DNA of 64,000 nucleotides from Streptomyces violascens (GCF_014649955.1 NZ_BMUA01000009.1:186001-250000), one strand, 5' to 3'. Numbered from the stretch's first letter, positions 49,745-58,420 are shown. The notes: generated from the letters alone by a model not told the origin. A program made the numbers and translations.

Positions 49745-51787
49745 TCACCCGCTGACCGAAGGCGCCCCCGTCTCGATGTGCCCCGTGTACCGGCGCGACC
49801 ACGTCGCGTCCGAGTCGGCCGTGATCGTGAAGTCGTACCAGCCGTTCTGGTACGCCACCGCGTTGAAGAAGTCCTCCGTCGAGCCGCCCGCCGGGACGTT
49901 GTACGTCCATGTGCCGGTCCGGTACTGGTTCGAGGTGATCGTGAACTTCACCGCCGCGGCAGAGGAGTTGGTCATCTTGAACCACACCGCCATCTTGCCC
50001 GTGCCGGTCTCCACCGCGTAGCGCGACGCCACCTCGATGGACTTGCCCGCCTTCGTCGCGTCGCCGACGAACCGGCGCTGGAAGCGGTTCGGGCCGACCA
50101 TGGTGAAGTCGTACTTGCCCGCGCCCGCGCCCGTACCGATCTGGAAGAAGTCGGTGGCCGTGCCACCCGGGTCGACCGTGTACTGCCACGGCGTGGTGTC
50201 GCGGTAGGCGCCCGGGTGCAGGGAGAAGTGCGCGGCGCTGGTGGCGGGGGAGCCCTGGTTGGCCATGGAGAACCAGGCCACGATCTGCCCGGCGGCCTTG
50301 AACTCGAACCGGTCGAGGTTGCCGTTCGGCTGGTACGGCAGCGCGCGGGCCGGGCGGGTGCCGGACTCCTGCGTGGGGAGCGCGTTGTTCTGCGGCGCGG
50401 GGTTGGGCAGCGGGGCGCACGTGCTGATGCCGATCACCTTGGTGGCCGGGAGCCCGGACGGCATGCCGTACACCGGCGCGGAGAAGTCGAAGACGCCCGT
50501 CAGGTCACCGGTGACCTTGCGGCGCCAGGCGCTGATGTTCGGACAGGCGGCCGGGGTGCCGAGGGCGGCTGTCCACTTCTCCATGAAGCGCAGCACCGAC
50601 GTGTGGTCGAAGACCTCGGAGGAGACCCAACCCCCGCGGGTCCAGGGGGACATGACGAGCATGGGTACCCGGAAGCCGAGGCCGTACGGGACACCGTTGA
50701 GGAATTCGCCCGCGGTGCCGGCGGGCGGCGACGGCGGGGGCACGTGGTCGAAGAAGCCGTCGTTCTCGTCGTAGTTGAGGAACAGGACGGTCGAGTCGAA
50801 GACGTCGGGGGCCGCGGCGAGCGCGCGGTAGACCAGGTCGACGAAGTGCGCTCCGTCGCCGGGCGGGGCGTACGGGTGCTCGGAGAAGGCCTGGTTGGCG
50901 ACCACCCAGGACACCTGGGGGAGCGTCCCGGCGAGCGCGTCCGCCTTGATCGCGGCGGCGATGTCGTCGGGGGTGGAGCCGGTGGCCGCCGGCACCGAGC
51001 CCATGCCGCGGTCGTGCAGCGGGTCGCCGGCGGGCGCGGAGGTGAACTTGGAGAAGTACGCGAGCCCGTTGTCGCCGTAGTTGTCGTTGGCGTTCTGGTA
51101 CACCTTCCAGCTGACCCCGGCGCGCTGGAGGGCCTCGGCGTACGTCTCCCAGGTCAGGCCCGACTCGTCGCCGCCGTCGTAGCTGGAGCCGTCGACCTTG
51201 CCGCTCCACAGGAAGGTGCGGTTCGGCCCGGTGGCGCTGAGCGTCGCGCTGAAGTACGCGTCACAGATCGTGTAGTTGTCGGCCAGCGCGTAGTGGAACG
51301 GGATGTCGTCCCGGTCGAGGTAGCCGAGCGAACGCACGTTGCCGACGCCCGAGACCCAGCTGTCCATCCGGCCCTTGTTCCACGCGGCGTGCTGCGAGGT
51401 CCAGCTGTGCGGCAGGTCGCCGTTGCACTGGGCGAGGGTCTCGCCGTCGGCGCCGCCCGAGGCCGGGGTCGAGCTGAGCTTCCACGGGTACTGGCGGCCG
51501 AGGCCGCTCGGCTGGTTGAAGACGGGCTGCCCGCCCGAGAGCAGGATGCCGCTCCTGTCGCCGAAGCCCCGGACGCCCTTGAGGCGGCCGAAGTAGTGGT
51601 CGAAGCTGCGGTTCTCCTGCATCAGGATCACCACGTGCTTCACGTCCTGGATGGTGCCGGTCGCCGAGGCGGCCGCCGTGCTCGTGACCGCCGTACCGAC
51701 GGCCTCGGCCACCCCCGAGGGCAGCACGGCACCGGCCGCCACGCCCGCGCCGAGTGCCACGAATCCTCTACGACTGATCGGTGTCAT
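49745..51787 (-). CDS. Tat-exported phospholipase C, phosphocholine-specific family (paralogue 3)
   Basis: A 680-residue secreted phospholipase C. Twin-arginine signal MTPISRRGFVALGAGVAAG, then the catalytic domain (HVVILMQENRSFDHYFGRLK, LNYDENDGFFDHVPP, SPWTRGGWV) and two C-terminal beta domains from about residue 470. It is closest in layout to the paralogue at 3769. ATG 51787 follows GAGGCGGGCGG; upstream codons to 51835 are not coding-like. A two-unit PHO-box-like site lies about 95-115 bases upstream. Confidence 0.9.
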   Translation of the reverse strand: MTPISRRGFVALGAGVAAGAVLPSGVAEAVGTAVTSTAAASATGTIQDVKHVVILMQENRSFDHYFGRLKGVRGFGDRSGILLSGGQPVFNQPSGLGRQYPWKLSSTPASGGADGETLAQCNGDLPHSWTSQHAAWNKGRMDSWVSGVGNVRSLGYLDRDDIPFHYALADNYTICDAYFSATLSATGPNRTFLWSGKVDGSSYDGGDESGLTWETYAEALQRAGVSWKVYQNANDNYGDNGLAYFSKFTSAPAGDPLHDRGMGSVPAATGSTPDDIAAAIKADALAGTLPQVSWVVANQAFSEHPYAPPGDGAHFVDLVYRALAAAPDVFDSTVLFLNYDENDGFFDHVPPPSPPAGTAGEFLNGVPYGLGFRVPMLVMSPWTRGGWVSSEVFDHTSVLRFMEKWTAALGTPAACPNISAWRRKVTGDLTGVFDFSAPVYGMPSGLPATKVIGISTCAPLPNPAPQNNALPTQESGTRPARALPYQPNGNLDRFEFKAAGQIVAWFSMANQGSPATSAAHFSLHPGAYRDTTPWQYTVDPGGTATDFFQIGTGAGAGKYDFTMVGPNRFQRRFVGDATKAGKSIEVASRYAVETGTGKMAVWFKMTNSSAAAVKFTITSNQYRTGTWTYNVPAGGSTEDFFNAVAYQNGWYDFTITADSDATWSRRYTGHIETGAPSVSG

Positions 51788-51880
51788 CCGCCCGCCTCTT
51801 CGGTCGCATGTGCCCCAGCGGCACATCGAGCGCAAGAGTGGCGTCAGCCAATGGTCTGAAGCTAGACCTCTACAGGGAGG

Positions 51881-51902
51881 GATTTATGAACACTCGGTCA
51901 AC
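51881..51902 (-). promoter_or_regulatory. candidate PHO box (PhoP site)
   Basis: On the minus strand GTTGACCGAGT is followed directly by GTTCATAAATC: two 11-base units, each close to GTTCACC at its front (6 and 5 of 7). This is the structure of Streptomyces PhoP sites. It lies upstream of the third phospholipase C gene. Confidence 0.5.
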
Positions 51903-52004
51903 GGCGGGGTTTCTTAAGGTCCGGTGAGGCATCGCAGGGCCGATGGCGGAGGTGCCTTTCCCCCCCGTCGGCCGGGGCGGGCCGCACCCCCACCGGCCCC
52001 ACCG

Positions 52005-52736
52005 TCAACGGCTCTCGACGCCCCTGGCGATGTCCCGCTTCACCCCGAACCACCCGAGCAGCACGCCCACGGGGGCCGCGACCAGCATGCCGAAGTAGAC
52101 GGCGGGCCGGTTGAGGTCGAACAGGCCGAAGCCGTTGCCGAGCACCAGCAGCGTCATCGAGACGCCGAACACCGCCATCAGCCCCCAGAACTTGGCGCTG
52201 AAGAACACATGCCGCGCCGGCGGCGCCGGGGTCGCGGTCAGTTCGGCGGCCGGGCCCGCGGTGGCGGCGGCCGGGCGCTTGAAGTACGTCATGTGCAGCC
52301 AGCGGCCGCACGGCTCCCAGCCGTCCGGTTCGAGCTCGGCGAGCAGCGCCTCGCGGCCCTTCGCGCCCTGCGCGGTCTCGCGGCGGTACTCCCAGCGCAT
52401 CGCGGCGTCCGGCCGGCGGCACACGAAGCGGCCGACGAAGTCGATCCCCTCGACCTCCCAGCCCTCGGCCCCGTACTGGTTGAGGAGCAGCCGGTCGGTG
52501 TAGATGTCGGCGGTCCACTTCCAGGTCTCGGCCCCGGCCTCGGGCGGCTCGGCGGTACGCCCCTGGGTGAGCCGGTCCGCGAAGACGTCCGGTGCGCCGA
52601 ACTCCTCGCGGGCGTCGGCCGATCCGGACTCCGCGAGGTAGCCGGTCAGGTCGGCGACGGTCGCCGACACCTCCTGCTCCGGCATGCCGCGTGCCGCGAG
52701 CAGCCGGCCGAGCTCGGCGAAGTATTCGGTGTTCAC
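52005..52736 (-). CDS. membrane protein coupled to PadR regulator (HAAS/DUF2812-like)
   Basis: A 243-residue protein. Residues 1-60 are helical (FAELGRLLAARGMPEQEVSATVADL), like the HAAS domain often paired with PadR. Residues 65-150 form a DUF2812-like soluble part (WEVEGIDFVGRF, DGWEPCGRWLHMTYFKR). Two membrane helices end the protein (about 185-205 and 212-232). The GTG start overlaps the PadR stop by four bases (GTGA). Such pairs probably sense membrane state; the PadR protein controls both. Confidence 0.7.
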   Translation of the reverse strand: MNTEYFAELGRLLAARGMPEQEVSATVADLTGYLAESGSADAREEFGAPDVFADRLTQGRTAEPPEAGAETWKWTADIYTDRLLLNQYGAEGWEVEGIDFVGRFVCRRPDAAMRWEYRRETAQGAKGREALLAELEPDGWEPCGRWLHMTYFKRPAAATAGPAAELTATPAPPARHVFFSAKFWGLMAVFGVSMTLLVLGNGFGLFDLNRPAVYFGMLVAAPVGVLLGWFGVKRDIARGVESR

Positions 52737-53080
52737 GCTGGTCCCCCTGGAGCGGTGCTGGTGAGCATGGTGGTGACGGCCGAGTGGAACTCCCGCCAGG
52801 AAGCGCCCTGTTCGGCGAGCGCCCGGCGGCCTTCGTCGGTCAGCCGGTAGTAGCGACGGCCCGGCCCGCGCTCGGCGGCCCGGAACTCGCCGACGGCGAG
52901 GCCGGCTTCCTCCAGGCGGTTGAGCACGGGATAGAGCGTCCCGCCCTTGATCTCGCCGAGCCCGGCGGCGGTGAGCGCCTTGGAGATCTCGTACCCGTAG
53001 CTCTCACCCCCGGTGAGACAGGACAGGACGAGGAGGTCGAGGACTCCCTTGAGCCAGCTGGATCTGCGGTCTGCGGCCAT
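52733..53080 (-). CDS. PadR-family transcriptional regulator
   Basis: A 115-residue winged-helix repressor: LLVLSCLTGGESYGYEISKAL, KGGTLYPVLNRLEEAGL and RRYYRLTDEGRRAL are the family blocks. It heads a two-gene operon. A promoter with an ACCTAGGT palindrome in its spacer lies immediately upstream and there is no ribosome-binding site, so the message seems leaderless. Confidence 0.92.
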   Translation of the reverse strand: MAADRRSSWLKGVLDLLVLSCLTGGESYGYEISKALTAAGLGEIKGGTLYPVLNRLEEAGLAVGEFRAAERGPGRRYYRLTDEGRRALAEQGASWREFHSAVTTMLTSTAPGGPA

Positions 53081-53086
53081 GCGTGT

Positions 53087-53115
53087 ATTCCACCACCACC
53101 TAGGTAGGAATGCAA
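53087..53115 (-). promoter_or_regulatory. padR promoter with operator in the spacer
   Basis: On the minus strand: TTGCAT (53115-53110), a 17-base spacer containing the palindrome ACCTAGGT (53098-53105), TGGAAT (53092-53087), then six bases to ATG 53080. A repressor bound at the palindrome would block RNA polymerase. Confidence 0.5.
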
Positions 53116-53183
53116 TCTAGATCGCGATGTCGTGTGCAGGGGGGTGCCGTGCTTGGGGCATGTCGCGCCCAGGGGGTGCGTGT

Positions 53184-54182
53184 TCAGTCGGTTACGTGGA
53201 TGAGGAGCTTCCCCGTGTTGGAACCGCCCAGCATCCCGATGAACCCGTCCAGGATCCCCTCGAACCCGTCCACCACCGTCTCGTCCGACGCCACCCGGCC
53301 GGACCGCAGGTGCGGGACGAGGAAATCCTCCAACTCGCCTTGTACATCACGGTAGTTGCGGACCAGGACACCCTCCAGGCGGAGGCTCTTGCTGACCACG
53401 TCGTAGAGGTTGCGGGGCGCGGCGGGCGGCTCGGCGAGGGAGTTGTACTGGGCCACCGCGCCCACCCAGGCGATCCGGCCGCCCTCGCGCAGGCCCGCGA
53501 TCGCGCCCTCCAGGTGGGTGCCGCCCACGTTCTCGACGACCGCGTCCACCCCGGCGGGGGCGGCCTTGGCGAGCAGTTCGCCGACCGGGCCGTCGTGGTA
53601 GTCGAAGGCGGCGTCGTAACCGACCGTCCCCGTCAGGTAGTCGACCTTCTCCGCCGACCCCGCGCTGCCGGTGATCCGGCCCGCGCCGAGCAGCCGCGCG
53701 ATGCGTCCGGCCGCCGTGCCGACGCCTCCGGCGGCCGCCGTGACGAACAGGTCCTCACCGGGCTTGAGGCGCAGGGTCCGGGTGAGCGCCACATACGCGG
53801 TGAGCCCGGTGCCGCCGAGGATTCCGAGGTGGGCGGAGAGCGGGACACCGTCGTACGCCTTGATCCTGCGCACCCCGTCGACGCCCAGGGTGACCAGGGC
53901 GTGGGTGCGCCAGCCCTGCCGGTGGAAGACGAGGTCGCCCTCCGCGAGGCCGGGATCGCGCGAGGCGAGCACCCGGCCGAGCGCGCGGCCCTCCAGCGGG
54001 GTGTGCAGCGGGCCCTCGTCCATCACCTCGCGGTGGTACGGATCCACGGACAGGTAGAGGTTCTCGACGAGCGCGGTGCCGGGGGCGGGGTCGGGGGCGT
54101 CGGCCCGGACCAGCTCGAAGTCGGCCGGGGTGGGGAGCCCGTCGGGGCGGGCGGTCTGCTGAACGGTGATCGAAGTCGTCAT
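53184..54182 (-). CDS. NADP-dependent medium-chain oxidoreductase (CurA/PTGR-like)
   Basis: A 332-residue zinc-independent oxidoreductase of the enone-reductase branch: the N-terminal part has NLYLSVDPYHREVMDEG, the nucleotide fold has LFVTAAAGGVGTAAGRIARLLGA near residue 145, and DAVVENVGGTHLEGAIAGLREGGRIAWVG is typical of the group. It should reduce alpha,beta-unsaturated ketones or aldehydes with NADPH. The ATG 54182 lacks a ribosome site; TAACGT eight bases upstream may be its -10. It is divergent from a LysR gene with a shared operator. Confidence 0.92.
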   Translation of the reverse strand: MTTSITVQQTARPDGLPTPADFELVRADAPDPAPGTALVENLYLSVDPYHREVMDEGPLHTPLEGRALGRVLASRDPGLAEGDLVFHRQGWRTHALVTLGVDGVRRIKAYDGVPLSAHLGILGGTGLTAYVALTRTLRLKPGEDLFVTAAAGGVGTAAGRIARLLGAGRITGSAGSAEKVDYLTGTVGYDAAFDYHDGPVGELLAKAAPAGVDAVVENVGGTHLEGAIAGLREGGRIAWVGAVAQYNSLAEPPAAPRNLYDVVSKSLRLEGVLVRNYRDVQGELEDFLVPHLRSGRVASDETVVDGFEGILDGFIGMLGGSNTGKLLIHVTD

Positions 54183-54231
54183 GGCCCAGGACGTTAGAAA
54201 GGAATGCGCGGGCCCGGCAGGGGGTTGCGTC

Positions 54232-54252
54232 GATGGAACCGAGTGATCCATC
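54232..54252. promoter_or_regulatory. candidate LysR operator
   Basis: GATGGA (54232-54237) and TCCATC (54247-54252) form a perfect inverted repeat with a 9-base centre, midway between the divergent oxidoreductase and LysR starts. Confidence 0.55.
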
Positions 54253-54284
54253 AACTCTCCTCATACGTACAGGTGGGAGCCCCG

Positions 54285-55319
54285 ATGCCCAGCGACCTCG
54301 CCCCGCACGAACTACGCGTCCTGGTGGCCGTGGAGCGCGAGCGCGGCTTCTCCGCCGCTGCCGAGAAGCTCGGCATGAGCCAGTCCGCCGTCTCGCACTC
54401 GGTGCGCTCCAGCGAGGCCAAGATAGGTGCCGTTCTCTTCGAGCGGGGCAGGCGGGGTGCGACCCCGACGCCCGCCGGGAGCCGGGCTGCCGCCCACGCC
54501 CGCCGGGTGCTGCGGCTTCTCGACACCTTGGCGGCCGAGGCGCGCGGGGCCGCGCCCGACCCGGCCGACGACACCGTGGCGGGGCCGCTGCGGATCGCCG
54601 CGTTCCGCAGCGCCGCACTCCAGCTGCTGCCCGCCGCGCTGGAACGGCTCACGGCCCGGCATCCCGGGATCGTGCCGGAGGTCAGCCTGGTGCGGGAGGT
54701 GGGGGCGGGGACGGCCGGGGAGGTGGCGGCGGGGCGCGCGGACCTCGGCATCGCGACGATCGGCACCACCTCGCCGATCCCGCCCGGGCTCGTCGGCGAC
54801 GTACTCCTGGAGGAGGGGTATGCGCTGGTGCACCCGGCCGGGCATGCCGCGCCGCGCTCGCTTCCGCTGGTCGACTGGACCGAGAACTGCACGTCGTACA
54901 CCCGGCGTTGGTGGTCCGAGCAGAAGTGGATCCCGGCCGCTACGGTCCGCGCCGAGGACGACGGAGCAGTGCTCTCGATGGTGAGCAGTGGTTTCGGAAT
55001 GGCGATCATGCCGGAGCTGTCGCTGGTCGGAGCACCGCCCACCATCGAGATCACTGATCTCGGTCCGGAGCGCCCGACGCGTTCTGTCGGCTATGTGACC
55101 ACCCCCGAACTCGCCGGATCGGTCGCCGTACGGGGCCTGATCAGAGAACTGCGGGCCCTGCGCCCCGCAGCCGTCCCAACGGCCCCAAGGTGCTCGCCCG
55201 GAGGACGCGGTGCGTACGAAGCTCGCGCACCCGTCCGGCCGGACCTCGTAGAGAGGGGCCCGTCTCAGATAGTAGGAAGTCCGAGTAATTGTGGAGACAG
55301 ACTCCAGCGCAAGGCTTAG
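54285..55319 (+). CDS. LysR-family regulator, probably of the divergent oxidoreductase
   Basis: A 344-residue regulator. The helix-turn-helix is at residues 5-65 (LRVLVAVERERGFSAAAEKL, SQSAVSHSVRSSEAKIGAVL) and the effector domain at about 90-295. The last 45-50 residues, after RELRALRP, exceed the usual family length and use codons rare here (ATA, AGT, AAT, TGT, AGA). They look like translated intergenic DNA after loss of an older stop. ATG 54285 follows GGTGGGAG. Its likely target is the divergent oxidoreductase. Confidence 0.85.
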   Translation: MPSDLAPHELRVLVAVERERGFSAAAEKLGMSQSAVSHSVRSSEAKIGAVLFERGRRGATPTPAGSRAAAHARRVLRLLDTLAAEARGAAPDPADDTVAGPLRIAAFRSAALQLLPAALERLTARHPGIVPEVSLVREVGAGTAGEVAAGRADLGIATIGTTSPIPPGLVGDVLLEEGYALVHPAGHAAPRSLPLVDWTENCTSYTRRWWSEQKWIPAATVRAEDDGAVLSMVSSGFGMAIMPELSLVGAPPTIEITDLGPERPTRSVGYVTTPELAGSVAVRGLIRELRALRPAAVPTAPRCSPGGRGAYEARAPVRPDLVERGPSQIVGSPSNCGDRLQRKA

Positions 55320-55480
55320 CTTTGTAGAAGCCGAACGTCTCGCTGATCCAGCGAATGGCGGTCGTGAGCGCAGTGCCCCTTGGCAGGCAACCCCTGCGGC
55401 CGCGCTCCCCGCCCCTTCCGGCACCTCACTGCATCCGCCGGGGCCTGCCCCGGACCTCCCAGCAGAGGAGTCGAATCCCC

Positions 55481-55609
55481 ATGGTCAAGCAGCCCACCCG
55501 TCGCGTCCGTCACTCTTCGCGCAGCAGCGAGTCCGACCGCAAGAACGCCGCCGCCGCCCTCCAGCGTGCGCTGGACCGCAGGGACAACGGCGGCGCCACG
55601 GGGCACTGA
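55481..55609 (+). CDS. small basic protein (42 residues)
   Basis: A 42-residue Arg/Ser-rich protein (MVKQPTRRVRHSSRSSESDR, then KNAAAALQRALDRRDNGG). GAGGAG lies ten bases before ATG 55481 and codon use fits the genome. I recall similar short proteins in Streptomyces without known role. It converges with the metallophosphatase, 12 bases away. Confidence 0.55.
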   Translation: MVKQPTRRVRHSSRSSESDRKNAAAALQRALDRRDNGGATGH

Positions 55610-55621
55610 GCCCCTTGCTGG

Positions 55622-57196
55622 CTAACGCCCGCGCTGGATCTCGAAGTGGTCGATGCGCTCGCCCGTCTCGGCGAGCGCGCTGACCTTCATCCTCGGGTGG
55701 CGGCCGGTCTCGACCTCCACCGCGAGGAACGAGTAGTTGGTGTAGCGGACCCGGGACCACTCCACGGTCTCGGTGACCTTCGCGCCGCCCTTGGCCCAGT
55801 GGTAGGTGTCCACGCTGTCGCGGTCCGCGACATGGCCCTCGTACGAGTCGGGCACCGGGAAGCTGTACAGGGAGCGGCCCGCCGCACCGGCCGTGACGTA
55901 CACGATGCCGTCGCGGGTCGGGTCGGTGCGCTCGCCGATCGCGACCTTGCGGCCCACCTTGTTGCCCTTGATGGCGTCCGTGCGCTCGTACACGTGGTTG
56001 TGCCCGTTGATCACCAGGTCCACCTGGTGCTTCTCGAACAGCGGCACCCACGCGTCCCGCACGCCCCCCTCCGAGGCGTGCGAGCTGGTCGTCGAGAACG
56101 CGCAGTGGTGGAAGAAGACCACGATGAAGTCGACCGCGTGGTCGGCGCGCAGCTCACCGAGCCGCTTGTCCAGCCACTGGGTCTGCCTGCCGCCGCTGAT
56201 CCCGAAGTTGGCGGGGATCTCGTACGAGACGTCGTTCGCGTCCAGCGCCACCACGCCCACGTTGCCGTGCACGAAGGAGTAGACGCCGGGCTGGTTCACC
56301 GGGTCCGGGCCGTTGGCCGGCAGCGACCAGCGGGCGTTCTGGCCGCCGTAGCCCTGCGGCGAGTACCAGGCCTCCATGTCGTGGTTGCCGGTCGTCACCA
56401 TCCACGGCACCGTCTTGGCGACCGACTCGGTCTGCGCCAGGAACTGGTCCCAGGTGCGCGCGTCGTACTGGTCAGAGGACTGGCCCGAGCCCGACGGGTC
56501 GGCGTAGCAGATGTCGCCCGCGTGCAGGTGGAAGGCCGGGTTCTGGCCCAGGATCACCTGGTCGTTGCCCAGTGCGTGGTAGCTGACGCCCTGGTCGCCG
56601 AAGGCCGTGAACGTGAAGTTCTCGCAGTGCGCCGGAGCGGTGGTGAAGGTGCCGAGCGTGCCGAGGTTGCGGCGGTCCGCCGGGTCGAAGCCGTCGTGAC
56701 CGACCCCGTAGTAGTACGTCTGGCCCGGCCGCAGCCGGTCCAGGCCCGCGTGCACGTAGAACTGCTCGGCCGCGGCGATCTTCCCGCCGTTCAGGGCCGG
56801 CGTCGTCAGGTGGCGCACCTCGGCGTCGATCTTCCGGCTCAGCGACCACGGGCTCGTACCGATGCGGATGTACGGCTTCTTCACCGCGAACGGGACCTGC
56901 CAGGAGACCCGCATCTGCGTCTTGGGGTCGGCGCCGTACGCGAGGTGGCGGCCGAACGGCGCGGCCAGTGAACCGTCAACCCTGGTGCGGGAGTTGGAGG
57001 CGAGTGCGGTGGGAGCCGCGTACGCGGGCGAGGCCGCTCCGGCCGTCGCGACGCCGGCCCCGGCGACCGCGGCGGTCGCCACCGTGGTGCGCAGCACCCC
57101 ACGACGGGTCAGCTTGCTGCGCAGGTACTCGTGCTGCTCGGCCATGCTCATGCGCGCGGCGAGCCGGTCGGGGATGCCGAATCTCGGGATGTCCAT
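55622..57196 (-). CDS. Tat-exported metallophosphatase, purple acid phosphatase-like
   Basis: A 524-residue secreted phosphatase. A twin-arginine signal lies at about residues 30-62 (LTRRGVLRTTVATAAVAGAG). The N-terminal fibronectin-like domain of purple acid phosphatases (about 80-185) precedes the metallophosphoesterase domain with all metal blocks: GDQG, GDICYAD, TTGNHDME, FFHHCAF and NGHNHVYER. ATG 57196 has AAGGAGG 12 bases upstream. GTTCATCTCCC lies about 45 bases upstream, possibly half of a PHO site. It should release phosphate from organic esters. Confidence 0.9.
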   Translation of the reverse strand: MDIPRFGIPDRLAARMSMAEQHEYLRSKLTRRGVLRTTVATAAVAGAGVATAGAASPAYAAPTALASNSRTRVDGSLAAPFGRHLAYGADPKTQMRVSWQVPFAVKKPYIRIGTSPWSLSRKIDAEVRHLTTPALNGGKIAAAEQFYVHAGLDRLRPGQTYYYGVGHDGFDPADRRNLGTLGTFTTAPAHCENFTFTAFGDQGVSYHALGNDQVILGQNPAFHLHAGDICYADPSGSGQSSDQYDARTWDQFLAQTESVAKTVPWMVTTGNHDMEAWYSPQGYGGQNARWSLPANGPDPVNQPGVYSFVHGNVGVVALDANDVSYEIPANFGISGGRQTQWLDKRLGELRADHAVDFIVVFFHHCAFSTTSSHASEGGVRDAWVPLFEKHQVDLVINGHNHVYERTDAIKGNKVGRKVAIGERTDPTRDGIVYVTAGAAGRSLYSFPVPDSYEGHVADRDSVDTYHWAKGGAKVTETVEWSRVRYTNYSFLAVEVETGRHPRMKVSALAETGERIDHFEIQRGR

Positions 57197-57335
57197 GGCA
57201 GAAACGTCCTCCTTCGAGTCGACGCGATTCTCACCGGGAGATGAACCCCGGGCATACGCCCGGACACGCGTTTTCGCGGAAGATCTCCATCAGTCCACAC
57301 TCTGGACATCGGGTGTCAATGGCTGGGACGGCGAG

Positions 57336-57341
57336 TAGGGT
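57336..57341 (+). promoter_or_regulatory. -10 box of leuB, leaderless
   Basis: TAGGGT lies six bases before ATG 57348, with TGTCAA at 57314-57319 as a weak -35. No ribosome site precedes the ATG. A separate palindrome CCGGGC-ATAC-GCCCGG occurs at 57248-57263 in the same divergent region. Confidence 0.45.
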
Positions 57342-57347
57342 TCCCCC

Positions 57348-58397
57348 ATGTCGGCAAGTTCTCGCAGCATCAATCTCGCAGTGATTCCCGGTGACGGCAT
57401 CGGCCAGGAGGTCGTGGCCCAGGGCCTGAAGGTTCTCCGTGCCGTCCTTCCGCAGGATGTGAAGCTGGAGACCAGGGAGTTCGACTTCGGCGCCCGGCGT
57501 TACCACGCCACCGGTGAGACCCTCACCGACGCCGACGTCGAGGCCCTCAAGCAGCACGACGCGATCCTGCTCGGCGCGATCGGCGACCCCTCGGTCCCGT
57601 CCGGCGTCCTGGAGCGCGGCTTCCTGCTGAAGCTCCGCTTCCTCTTCGACCACTACGTCAACCTCCGCCCCAGCAGGCTGCTCCCCGGCGTCGCCACCCC
57701 GCTCGCCGGCCAGCCCGAGATCGACTTCATCGTCGTGCGCGAGGGCACCGAGGGCCCGTACACCGGCAACGGCGGCTCGATCCGTACCGGCACGCCGCAC
57801 GAGGTCGCCACCGAGGTCTCGGTCAACACCGCCTTCGGTGTCGAGCGAGTGGTCCGGGACGCCTTCGCCCGCGCCCAGGCCCGCCCGCGCAAGAAGCTGA
57901 CCCTGGTCCACAAGAACAACGTCCTGGCTTACGCCGGGCACCTGTGGACCAACATCTTCAACAAGGTGGCCAAGGAGTTCCCCGACGTCACCACCGACTA
58001 CCTGCACGTGGACGCGGCGACGATCTTCCTCGTCACCGACCCGGCGCGGTTCGACGTGATCGTCACCGACAACCTCTTCGGCGACATCATCACCGACCTC
58101 GCCGCGGCCGTCTCGGGCGGCATCGGCGTCGCGGCCTCGGGCAACATCAACCCGAGCGGCGCGTTCCCGTCGATGTTCGAGCCGGTGCACGGCTCCGCCC
58201 CGGACATCGCGGGCCAGGGCAAGGCCGACCCCTCGGCCACGATCCTCTCGGTCGCCCTGCTGCTGCGCCACCTCGGTTACGACGCAGAGGCGGCCCGCAT
58301 CGAGGCCGCCGTCTCCGAAGACCTCGCGGCCCGCGGCGACTCGGTCCGCACCACGGACGAGATCGGCGACGCGCTCGCCGTACGGGTAGCCGGCTGA
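57348..58397 (+). CDS. leuB: 3-isopropylmalate dehydrogenase
   Basis: A 349-residue NAD+-dependent enzyme of leucine synthesis that oxidises and decarboxylates 3-isopropylmalate. Conserved blocks: VIPGDGIGQEVV near residue 10, FIVVREGTEGPYTGNGG, the catalytic Lys in VHKNNVL, the metal-binding DNLFGDIITDLAA and the NAD-binding GSAPDIAGQGKADPSATI. It is a separate transcription unit from ilvBNC, closed by a strong terminator, followed by ilvE. Confidence 0.96.
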   Translation: MSASSRSINLAVIPGDGIGQEVVAQGLKVLRAVLPQDVKLETREFDFGARRYHATGETLTDADVEALKQHDAILLGAIGDPSVPSGVLERGFLLKLRFLFDHYVNLRPSRLLPGVATPLAGQPEIDFIVVREGTEGPYTGNGGSIRTGTPHEVATEVSVNTAFGVERVVRDAFARAQARPRKKLTLVHKNNVLAYAGHLWTNIFNKVAKEFPDVTTDYLHVDAATIFLVTDPARFDVIVTDNLFGDIITDLAAAVSGGIGVAASGNINPSGAFPSMFEPVHGSAPDIAGQGKADPSATILSVALLLRHLGYDAEAARIEAAVSEDLAARGDSVRTTDEIGDALAVRVAG

Positions 58398-58420
58398 CCC
58401 CGCGGCACAGCTACGCAACA

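Noticed and set aside
57248..57263. CCGGGC-ATAC-GCCCGG palindrome as a terminator
   Set aside because: It lies between two divergent start codons, not after a gene; more likely structural or regulatory, and nothing supports a specific protein.
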